From the NCBI RefSeq assembly GCF_900182655.1, contig NZ_FXTC01000001.1, positions 1,116,001-1,180,000 on the forward strand: DNA of 64,000 bases. Direction: 5' to 3'. The notes under the pieces were generated by a model. That model saw nothing but the letters and a program-made list of their open reading frames with translations. It did no database searches and had not been told where the DNA came from. The position numbers and the translations under genes are program-made. This document shows, piece after piece, positions 36,268 through 43,927 of this stretch. The stretch is from Chryseobacterium rhizoplanae (GTDB taxonomy: Bacteria > Bacteroidota > Bacteroidia > Flavobacteriales > Weeksellaceae). The stretch's first letter is position 1, and every line of letters begins with the position of its first letter.

Positions 36268-37506
36268 ATGGATATATTAAGATTTATAACAGCAGGAAGC
36301 GTAGATGACGGTAAAAGTACCCTTATCGGCAGACTGCTTTACGATAGCAAAAGTATTTTACAGGACCAGTTGGAAGTCCTTGAAAAACATTCCAAAAACA
36401 AAAATGAAGACGGAGTAGACCTTGCCCTTTTAACGGATGGTCTTCGCGCAGAAAGAGAGCAGGGAATCACCATTGATGTTGCCTACCGTTATTTTTCAAC
36501 GGCAAAAAGAAAATTTATCATCGCTGATGCACCCGGCCACGTACAGTATACGCGTAATATGATTACCGGAGCATCCAATTCTGATCTGATGGTCATTCTG
36601 ATCGATGCAAGAAAAGGCGTGATTGAACAGACCAGAAGGCATTCCATCATCGCTTCTTTATTACAATTAAAGAAAGTAGCTGTAGCCATCAATAAAATGG
36701 ATATGGTGGATTATTCGGAAGAAGTTTTTGAATCTATCAAATCTGAATATTCAAAAATTGCAGAAAATCTGGGATTAAACGATGTCACTTATTTTCCGAT
36801 CTCTGCACTGAAAGGAGATAATATTGTTTCAAAATCCTCCAGAACAGATTGGTACAAAGGAAATTCACTTCTTGAATATCTTGAAGAAGTAACACTGAAT
36901 GAAGAAAAAAATAATGGAAGCCGTTTTCAGGTTCAATATGTAATTCGTCCTCAGACTGAAGAACTGCATGATTACAGAGGATACGCCGGACAAATATTAA
37001 GTGGAAAATTCACAAAAGGAGAAAAAATCCATATTCTTCCGGCAGATCTGACCACTGAAATTACTAAAATTGAGATCAATGGTATTGAAAAAGAGGAAGC
37101 TTTTGAAGGACAGCCTGCAGTGATCCATCTTGCCCATGATTTAGATGTCAGCAGAGGAGATATTTTTGTTACGGAAGAACAGATTCCGGCCGTTGAAAAA
37201 GACCTTGAAGTTCTCTTATGCTGGCTTGATCAGAAACCTTTACAACCAGGGAATAAATACCTTCTGCAGCAGAACAGCAGACTTGTGAAAGCAATTGTCA
37301 AAGAGGTAGATTACAAGATCAATGTTAACACGCTGATCCAGGAACAGGCAGATAGTGAAATTAAACTGAACGAAATAGTAAAAGTTACCCTTCGAACGGC
37401 ACAGCCTTTGGTCTATGACAGCTTTACCCATAATAAAACAACGGGCTCTGCCATTTTGGTGGATGAAACGTCCAATTCAACGGTAGCAGCCTGTATAATT
37501 CAATAA
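36268..37506 (+). CDS. cysN: Sulfate adenylyltransferase subunit 1 (GTPase)
   Basis: 412 residues. P-loop GSVDDGKST (10-18), DAPGHVQYTRNM (G3), INKMD (G4) and translation-factor-like beta-barrel domains 2 and 3. There is no C-terminal APS kinase domain, and it is shorter than E. coli CysN (475). GTP hydrolysis drives APS formation with CysD. Confidence 0.95.
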   Translation: MDILRFITAGSVDDGKSTLIGRLLYDSKSILQDQLEVLEKHSKNKNEDGVDLALLTDGLRAEREQGITIDVAYRYFSTAKRKFIIADAPGHVQYTRNMITGASNSDLMVILIDARKGVIEQTRRHSIIASLLQLKKVAVAINKMDMVDYSEEVFESIKSEYSKIAENLGLNDVTYFPISALKGDNIVSKSSRTDWYKGNSLLEYLEEVTLNEEKNNGSRFQVQYVIRPQTEELHDYRGYAGQILSGKFTKGEKIHILPADLTTEITKIEINGIEKEEAFEGQPAVIHLAHDLDVSRGDIFVTEEQIPAVEKDLEVLLCWLDQKPLQPGNKYLLQQNSRLVKAIVKEVDYKINVNTLIQEQADSEIKLNEIVKVTLRTAQPLVYDSFTHNKTTGSAILVDETSNSTVAACIIQ

Positions 37507-37510
37507 AAAA

Positions 37511-38341
37511 ATGGCAATTTCCGATCACTTAATAGAAAGAATTCATCAGACCAAACAAAATAGTAATCATGGATTCTTTGATAAAATAAAGACCAAAAGA
37601 TGGGTTAAGGATTTGTATGAAACACTTTTCCTTCCCCAGAATGACAATACTGAAGATCAGCTGAAAAGAAATTTTAAAGCGCTGCAGGAAACTCTTTCAG
37701 AACAGATCAATGCTGTAACAGGAGGTCAGGACAGTACTGAGAAACAGGTAAACCAGTTTTTTGAATCTCTGCCGAACCTTTACGATCAGTTGGTACTGGA
37801 CGCAAAATCTATTGTAGAATTTGATCCTGCGGCCGATTCTCTGGAAGAAGTCTATCTGGCATATCCCGGCTTTTTTGCCACTTATGTTTATCGCATTTCA
37901 CATCAGTTGTGGAGTCAGAAAGTGAAAATCGTACCACGCGTCATTTCAGAGTATGCCCACAGCAAAACAGGAATTGATATTCACCCGGGAGCTACCATCG
38001 GAAAGTCTTTTTTTATTGACCATGGGACAGGAATTGTGATCGGGGAGACAACAGTCATTGGAAATAATGTCAAAATCTATCAGGGAGTGACCCTCGGAGC
38101 CTTGAATGTTTCCAAGGAAAAAGCCCATCAGAAAAGGCATCCCAATATTGAAGATGATGTGATTATCTATTCTGGAGCAACCATTTTGGGAGGCGAAACT
38201 ACCATAGGCAGAGAAAGCATTATCGGAGGAAATGTTTGGATAACACAGGATGTTCCTGCCAATTCGCTGGTTTATCATAAAAGTGAAATAAAAATAAAGG
38301 ATAATACTTCATTACCGGAATCATTAACCTTTGTCATTTAA
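37511..38341 (+). CDS. cysE: Serine O-acetyltransferase
   Basis: 276 residues. A helical N-terminal half, then left-handed hexapeptide repeats ([31 protein letters not shown] is the conserved block, quoted only as its positions about 154-184), and a GGNVWIT coil. It acetylates serine to O-acetylserine for CysK. It starts 4 bp after cysN. The long N-terminus fits the EpsC-type flavobacterial form. Confidence 0.93.
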   Translation: MAISDHLIERIHQTKQNSNHGFFDKIKTKRWVKDLYETLFLPQNDNTEDQLKRNFKALQETLSEQINAVTGGQDSTEKQVNQFFESLPNLYDQLVLDAKSIVEFDPAADSLEEVYLAYPGFFATYVYRISHQLWSQKVKIVPRVISEYAHSKTGIDIHPGATIGKSFFIDHGTGIVIGETTVIGNNVKIYQGVTLGALNVSKEKAHQKRHPNIEDDVIIYSGATILGGETTIGRESIIGGNVWITQDVPANSLVYHKSEIKIKDNTSLPESLTFVI

Positions 38342-38361
38342 AAAAACAAAAAAATAAAGAT

Positions 38362-39273
38362 ATGAGATTTCAGAACGCATTAGAAACGATTGGAAATACT
38401 CCCGTCGTAAAAATTAATAAATTATTCAATTCAGATCACGAAATTTGGATTAAACTTGAAAAAAGCAACCCTGGAGGAAGCATTAAAGACAGAATCGGAC
38501 TGGCGATGATTGAAGATGCAGAAGCCAAAGGATTATTAAATAAGAACAGCACCATTATAGAACCTACCAGCGGAAATACAGGAATAGGTCTGGCCCTGGT
38601 AGCAGCTGTAAAAGGATACAAACTCATTCTTGTCATGCCGGAAAGCATGAGTATAGAACGCCGTAAAATCATGGAAGCTTACGGAGCAGAATTCGTGCTT
38701 ACTCCAAGAGAAAAGGGGATGAAAGGCGCCATTGAAAAAGCGAATGAGCTTGCGGAAGAAACACCTAATTCATGGATTCCAAGACAGTTTGATAACCCTG
38801 CCAATGTAAAAGTTCATGTAGAAACGACTGCTCAGGAAATTTTAAAAGACTTCCCTGACGGCCTTGACTACATCATTACCGGAGTAGGAACCGGAGGACA
38901 CATCACCGGAATTGCAAAAGCTGTAAAAGAAAAATATCCAAACGTAAAAGTATTCGCTGTAGAACCGGAACTATCTCCTGTTTTAAGCGGAGGAAGCCCG
39001 GCACCACACCCACTACAAGGACTAGGAGCTGGATTTGTTCCTTCCATTCTGGATATTACTCTTTTAGACGGAGTGATTACCGTAGGGAAGGAAGAAGCCT
39101 ATGAGTACGCCCTCAATGCCGCGAAAAAAGAAGGCCTTTTTGTGGGAGTTTCCACCGGAGCCGCTTTAGCAGCCATCGCAAAACATTTACCTGAAATACC
39201 ACCTAACGCTAAAATCCTGACGATCAATTACGATACCGGAGAAAGGTATCTGTCTGTGGAAGGACTCTTCTAA
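38362..39273 (+). CDS. cysK: Cysteine synthase (O-acetylserine sulfhydrylase)
   Basis: 303 residues, PLP fold-type II. PLP Lys42 is in GGSIKDRIG, the substrate loop is PTSGNTGIG, the phosphate-binding [10 protein letters not shown] follows, and the C-terminal [10 protein letters not shown] is conserved. It makes cysteine from O-acetylserine and sulfide. It follows cysE by 20 bp, consistent with the cysteine synthase complex. Confidence 0.95.
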   Translation: MRFQNALETIGNTPVVKINKLFNSDHEIWIKLEKSNPGGSIKDRIGLAMIEDAEAKGLLNKNSTIIEPTSGNTGIGLALVAAVKGYKLILVMPESMSIERRKIMEAYGAEFVLTPREKGMKGAIEKANELAEETPNSWIPRQFDNPANVKVHVETTAQEILKDFPDGLDYIITGVGTGGHITGIAKAVKEKYPNVKVFAVEPELSPVLSGGSPAPHPLQGLGAGFVPSILDITLLDGVITVGKEEAYEYALNAAKKEGLFVGVSTGAALAAIAKHLPEIPPNAKILTINYDTGERYLSVEGLF

Positions 39274-39296
39274 ATCCTTAAATAACATCTACTTCA

Positions 39297-40142
39297 ATGA
39301 AAACAAATATAAAATCACCAAAGGTATTCCTTATCGGTGCAGGGCCCGGCAACCCTGAACTGATCACTGTAAAAGCAGTAAAAGCGATTGCAGAAGCAGA
39401 CGTCATTTTATGTGACCGCCTTGTAAGTCCTGAGATTCTGGAATCCTACGTCAATGGAAATACAGAAATCATCTATGTAGGAAAAGAATGCAGCAAAAAT
39501 GCATCCACCCCTCAGTCTCATATCAATACTTTGATGGTGGAATATGCCCGTCAGAACAAAACTATTGTAAGGCTGAAAGGAGGAGATGTTTCCATATTCT
39601 CCAATATTCTGGACGAACTGCAGGCTTTAAAACAAAATCATATTCCTTACGAGATCATCCCGGGAATTACAGCAGCTTTAGGAGCAGCAGCATTTGCAGG
39701 GATGCCTTTAACGGCAAGAGGATATTCTACATCAGTTCGTTTTCTGACCTATTATAAATCAGATATTGTAACTGAAGAATACTGGGAAGAACTTACTTAC
39801 ACCAATGATACTCTTGTTTTCTACATGTCCAAAGGAAATCTTACTCCTCTTGTAGAAAAGTTTATACAGCTAGGGATTTCAAGTGATAAAAAAATTGCGG
39901 TCATTGAACAGGCTACAACGCCTTATCAAAAGGTATATACTTCATCTTTTGATGATTTTAACGAAAAATTCGGGGACAAAACCTTCGCATCACCTTCTTT
40001 GGTTGTGGTAGGTAAGATTGTTAATCTCCATGAAGACTTTTCATGGCTTGAAAATGCAGAACAGGAAGGTCTTTACTTCAAATCGGTGGAAAACGGAAGT
40101 CTAATCCCTACAACTCAAAATTTCTTTGAATATGCTGTCTGA
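39297..40142 (+). CDS. cobA: Uroporphyrinogen-III C-methyltransferase (SUMT)
   Basis: 281 residues. GAGPGNPELIT at the N-terminus, CDRLVSPEIL, RLKGGDVSIF and PGITAALGAAAFAGMPLTARG are the SAM-binding and substrate motifs. It makes precorrin-2 for siroheme, the cofactor of CysI. The remaining siroheme steps are supplied by the fusion gene at 46810. It overlaps the cysJ start by 11 nt. Confidence 0.94.
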   Translation: MKTNIKSPKVFLIGAGPGNPELITVKAVKAIAEADVILCDRLVSPEILESYVNGNTEIIYVGKECSKNASTPQSHINTLMVEYARQNKTIVRLKGGDVSIFSNILDELQALKQNHIPYEIIPGITAALGAAAFAGMPLTARGYSTSVRFLTYYKSDIVTEEYWEELTYTNDTLVFYMSKGNLTPLVEKFIQLGISSDKKIAVIEQATTPYQKVYTSSFDDFNEKFGDKTFASPSLVVVGKIVNLHEDFSWLENAEQEGLYFKSVENGSLIPTTQNFFEYAV

Positions 40143-41844
40143 AACAAAATTAAATGTATTAAAACAAATCTCCGGAGACCTTTCCAGGGATGAAGCCATC
40201 TGGGCAAGCGGATATCTTGCAGGTATTGCCGGAGGAACTTCACTGACCGCCGTTCTACCGCCACAGCAACTCAATAACAGCACTCAAAATGCTGTAAAAA
40301 AGATAACTCTGGCATACGGAACAGAAACCGGAAACAGTAAAAAACTGGCTACAGCACTGGCAGGTATTGTGAAGAAAAAAGGACTTCAGGTTAAACTTGC
40401 TGACCTTTCTCAATACAAGCCTAAAGATCTGGCTAAAGAAGAATTCTTTTTCATTGTAATCAGCACTCAGGGAGAAGGAGAACCGCCAGCTCTTGCCAAA
40501 AAATTCTACGATTATATTCATGAGAATGAAATTGATCTAAGCGGACTGAAATATGGAGTACTGGCCTTGGGAGACAGCAGTTATCCGCTGTTCTGCCAAA
40601 CCGGAGAAGATGTAGATTCACGTTTTGAAATATTAGGTGCCCAGCGCATTATTCCATTGAAAAAGTGTGATATAGATTATGAAAAGGAAGCTTCACACTG
40701 GATAGAGCATGTATTTGAAACAGTCAATAAAAATACTGATCAGAGTCCAAAAAATGTTGTAGTACCAAAGGTTTCTACCGGAAGAAAGAAATACTGGGGG
40801 AAAGTTTCGGCCATCATCAATCTGAACGATATTACTTCTGAAAAAGAAACGTATCATATTGAAATTGAAACAGAAGGAGCACTTGCCTATCAACCAGGAG
40901 CAGCGCTGGGAATTATTCCATTCAATTCAAAATCTGTAGTGGATGAAATTATTACACTGACAGGAATTGATCCTCAGAAACAGATAGAAACAGCTAAGGT
41001 TACAGCTTCTGTTGAAGTACTCTTACACAAACACCTTAACATCAGTTATTTACTTAAATCCGTTGTTGCTCAGTATGCGAAAATAACAGGACATTCCATC
41101 CCGGAAGTGAGACTCAGCCTTCTCGATCTCCTCAGAATTTATCCCGTAAAAAATGCAGATGAATTTGAAGAAATCTTACAGATAGTAACCGCTCAGGCAC
41201 CGCGTCTTTACTCCATATCATCCTCTCTGGAAGCTCATGGTGACGCGGAAATTCATATTACCGTTGCGAAATCAGAATTCTTTATTGATCATCAGAAACA
41301 CAACGGGTTATGCAGTGGTTTTCTGAGTGAATTCAAAGAAGGGGAAGAGGTGGAATTTTATATTCAGGATGCAGGACACTTCAAACTTCCTGAAGCCAAT
41401 AAAGACATCATTATGATAGGACCGGGAACAGGTATTGCGCCTTTCAGGTCTTTTCTTTGGGAACGTGATGCAACCGGGGCAGAAGGAAGAAACTGGCTGT
41501 TTTTCGGGGACAGGAATTTCGTTTCAGATTTTCTCTACCAGGCTGAACTCCAGGATTTCCTTAAAACAGGCAGTTTAACTCATTTAGATCTTGCTTTTTC
41601 CAGGGATACAAATGAAAAGATATATGTTCAGCACAGGCTGGAGCAAAAAGCTCAGGAAGTATTTTACTGGCTGGAAGGAGGCGCGTCAGTATACGTATGT
41701 GGCGCTAAAGAACCGATGGCCCGTGATGTGGAACAAACACTTCTGACCATTATTCAGAATGAAGGAAAACGCAGCAAAGAAGATGCTGTAAACTATCTGG
41801 AAGAAATGGAGCTTGACGGCAGATATGCCAAAGATGTTTATTAA
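40132..41844 (+). CDS. cysJ: Sulfite reductase flavoprotein subunit
   Basis: 570 residues from the ATG at 40132; an upstream TTG at 40126 adds two residues. Flavodoxin domain (YGTETGNSKKLA, STQGEGEPP, LALGDSSYPLFC), then a connecting FAD domain (APRLYSISSS, HNGLCSGFLSE) and a NADPH domain (IGPGTGIAPFRSFLWER, VCGAKEPMARDVE). It transfers electrons from NADPH through FAD and FMN to CysI. 11-nt overlap with cobA. Confidence 0.94.
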   Translation: MLSETKLNVLKQISGDLSRDEAIWASGYLAGIAGGTSLTAVLPPQQLNNSTQNAVKKITLAYGTETGNSKKLATALAGIVKKKGLQVKLADLSQYKPKDLAKEEFFFIVISTQGEGEPPALAKKFYDYIHENEIDLSGLKYGVLALGDSSYPLFCQTGEDVDSRFEILGAQRIIPLKKCDIDYEKEASHWIEHVFETVNKNTDQSPKNVVVPKVSTGRKKYWGKVSAIINLNDITSEKETYHIEIETEGALAYQPGAALGIIPFNSKSVVDEIITLTGIDPQKQIETAKVTASVEVLLHKHLNISYLLKSVVAQYAKITGHSIPEVRLSLLDLLRIYPVKNADEFEEILQIVTAQAPRLYSISSSLEAHGDAEIHITVAKSEFFIDHQKHNGLCSGFLSEFKEGEEVEFYIQDAGHFKLPEANKDIIMIGPGTGIAPFRSFLWERDATGAEGRNWLFFGDRNFVSDFLYQAELQDFLKTGSLTHLDLAFSRDTNEKIYVQHRLEQKAQEVFYWLEGGASVYVCGAKEPMARDVEQTLLTIIQNEGKRSKEDAVNYLEEMELDGRYAKDVY

Positions 41845-41886
41845 ACGGAGTAAAGAAGTATTCGTAAAAAATTAAAGGAAACATTT

Positions 41887-43563
41887 ATGAACAACGATAA
41901 AGAAAACCTTTCACCGGTAGAAAGGATTAAAACCAGCAGTAACGGGCTCAGAGGATCTTTAAAAGAGAGCCTTGCTGATCAATTTACCGGAGCTATCCGG
42001 GAAGATGACCAAACTTTGATCAAATTCCATGGAATGTACCAGCAAGACGACAGAGACCGAAGGGAAGAACGTGTCTCCAAAAAACTGGAATGGCTGTATT
42101 CTTATATGATCAGATTAAGACTTCCCGGCGGCTTTTTAACTCCGGAACAATGGGTAGGATTGAATGAAACAGCTGAAGATCACTCAACAGGAACCATCAA
42201 AGTAACCACAAGACAAACCATTCAGCTGCATGGTATCTTAAAATCGCATTTAAGACCTATCATTCAGAGCTTCAATCTGCAGCATCTGGATTCTATTGCA
42301 GCCTGTGGAGATGTCAACAGAAATGTAACCTGTACCGCCAATCCTTCAGAATCCCCTTTACAGCAGGAAGCTTACGAACTGGCAGGGAAAATCAGTGAAA
42401 TGTGTCTTCCAAAAACCAAATCTTACTACGATATCTGGATTGATGACGAGCTTTTGATTGACCGTAAAGCAGAAGAAGATCCATTATATCAGGACAGATA
42501 CCTTCCAAGAAAACTGAAAATAGGAATTGCTGTTCCGCCCAATAACGATGTAGATGTATTTATCAATGATATTGCATTGATCGCTATCATTGAGAATGAT
42601 AAAATAGTGGGTTACAATATTGCTGCCGGAGGAGGATTAGGAGCTACTCACGGAAATGAAGCCACGTATGCCCGTCTCGCCTCCATCCTTGGATTTGTGG
42701 ATACGGAAGAAAAAGTATTGAAGGCCGTCTACGAAATCATCACGGTTCAAAGAGACTTTGGAAACAGAAGCGACCGAAAATTATCAAGATTAAAATATAC
42801 GATTGATAAATTGGGTATCGACCAATACAGAGCTGAAGTAGAAAAAAGAACGGGATTCAGTTTTGAACCGGCCCGTGAATTTAAGTTTGAACAGAGAAAA
42901 GACCGTTATGGCTGGATTCAGAATCATGAAGGGAAATGGTTTTATACCGTATTTGTAGAGCACGGAAGAATCCTTAATACAGCTGAATATCCTTTAAAAT
43001 CAGGGTTATTAAAAATCGCACAGACTGGTAAAGCCAATTTCCGTTTTACCTGCAACCAGAACCTTATTCTGGCTGATATTGACGAAAAAGATAAAGCTGA
43101 AATTGAAGCTATTTTAAAAGAACACGGAATCTTTGATTATATAAACGGTGCAAGCGCCTTACGTAAAAATTCTGTTGCCTGCGTAGCTTTGAACACCTGT
43201 TCATTGGCTTTGGCAGAAGCTCAGCGTTATCTTCCTTCTCTGGTCACCAAAATAGAACCTATCCTTGAAAAATATGGTCTTTTGGAAGAAGATATCACGA
43301 TCCGTATGACCGGCTGTCCTAACGGTTGCGGAAGATCTCCAAATGCGGAAATAGGATTTGTAGGAACAGCCTACGGAAAATACAATCTTCACATCGGAGG
43401 AGACCGTTTAGGAATGCGACTGAATACAAAGTTTAAAGAAAATATAGGGGAAGAAGAGATTCTTGCCACGCTGGATGAGCTTTTCGCGATTTATGTACAG
43501 AAAAGACTTGCAGAGGAAACATTTGGTGATTTTTCATACCGTTACTTACACACCTTAAATTAA
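41887..43563 (+). CDS. cysI: Sulfite reductase hemoprotein subunit
   Basis: 558 residues. Siroheme/4Fe-4S cysteines appear as CVALNTC (Cys-x5-Cys) and TGCPNGCGR (Cys-x3-Cys), with the spacing known from E. coli CysI. KVTTRQTIQLHG and DVNRNVTCTANP are substrate-side motifs. It reduces sulfite to sulfide in six electrons. The next start codon, of the small Cys-ending ORF, lies 4 bp after its stop. Confidence 0.95.
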   Translation: MNNDKENLSPVERIKTSSNGLRGSLKESLADQFTGAIREDDQTLIKFHGMYQQDDRDRREERVSKKLEWLYSYMIRLRLPGGFLTPEQWVGLNETAEDHSTGTIKVTTRQTIQLHGILKSHLRPIIQSFNLQHLDSIAACGDVNRNVTCTANPSESPLQQEAYELAGKISEMCLPKTKSYYDIWIDDELLIDRKAEEDPLYQDRYLPRKLKIGIAVPPNNDVDVFINDIALIAIIENDKIVGYNIAAGGGLGATHGNEATYARLASILGFVDTEEKVLKAVYEIITVQRDFGNRSDRKLSRLKYTIDKLGIDQYRAEVEKRTGFSFEPAREFKFEQRKDRYGWIQNHEGKWFYTVFVEHGRILNTAEYPLKSGLLKIAQTGKANFRFTCNQNLILADIDEKDKAEIEAILKEHGIFDYINGASALRKNSVACVALNTCSLALAEAQRYLPSLVTKIEPILEKYGLLEEDITIRMTGCPNGCGRSPNAEIGFVGTAYGKYNLHIGGDRLGMRLNTKFKENIGEEEILATLDELFAIYVQKRLAEETFGDFSYRYLHTLN

Positions 43564-43567
43564 TTAT

Positions 43568-43651
43568 ATGGTTACTTTTCATGATGATCTGAAAAAAAAC
43601 AAAAACAATCAACCCCTTCTTTTAGGCAGACGAATGTGTATGTGTTGTTGA
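43568..43651 (+). CDS. Putative cysteine-rich leader peptide ORF (27 codons, ends CMCC)
   Basis: ATG at 43568, TGA at 43649-43651. The product is basic and polar with LLLGRRMCMCC at its end: three Cys and one internal Met in the last five codons. The minimal version (ATG at 43634) encodes only Met-Cys-Met-Cys-Cys. It lies 4 bp after cysI and about 280 bp before a TonB receptor in a sulfur gene cluster. Terminal Cys codons just before a stop are what a cysteine-sensing translational attenuator would need. No conservation test was possible. Confidence 0.5.
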   Translation: MVTFHDDLKKNKNNQPLLLGRRMCMCC

Positions 43652-43726
43652 TTCTCAAAATAACAATATATACAAAGCTGTTTCAACTTTTTGAACCATG
43701 AGGAAAAGTTAATACAACATCCTGTC

Positions 43727-43750
43727 ATTGCGAGCCAAAGGCGAGGCAAT
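43727..43750. repeat. REP-like palindrome
   Basis: ATTGC...GCAAT arms enclosing GAGCC-AAA-GGCGAG, of the type CATTGCGAG...GCAAT found dispersed in many bacteria. It lies in the 43652-43927 gap, which also holds a two-hairpin repeat and otherwise no gene. Confidence 0.45.
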
Positions 43751-43770
43751 TTCAGCATTATATTAACGGC

Positions 43771-43843
43771 TTAAACCACCCCGTCAAAAATTCTTTGAAT
43801 TTTTGCCACCCCTCCAGAGGAGGGGAATTCTAAGCCCTTCAAT
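43771..43843 (+). repeat. Dispersed two-hairpin repeat, copy 3
   Basis: ACCACCCCGTC, CAAAAATTC-TTT-GAATTTTTG perfect hairpin, then CCCCTCC-AGA-GGAGGGG. It lies in the leader region between the Cys-ending ORF and the TonB receptor gene, so it may be transcribed as part of that leader. Confidence 0.85.
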
Positions 43844-43927
43844 TGTAATATGAAACCATATTGAAGCTTTTCATTAAAGGTAAAAAAGTTCAGACAGCTT
43901 CATTCTCAACCTAAAAAATGAAGAAAA

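Noticed and set aside
43652..43927. Possible riboswitch (SAM or cobalamin type) before the TonB receptor
   Set aside because: No conserved core of a known riboswitch could be recognised; the stretch is mainly repeat sequence. The Cys-ending ORF explains sulfur sensing better.
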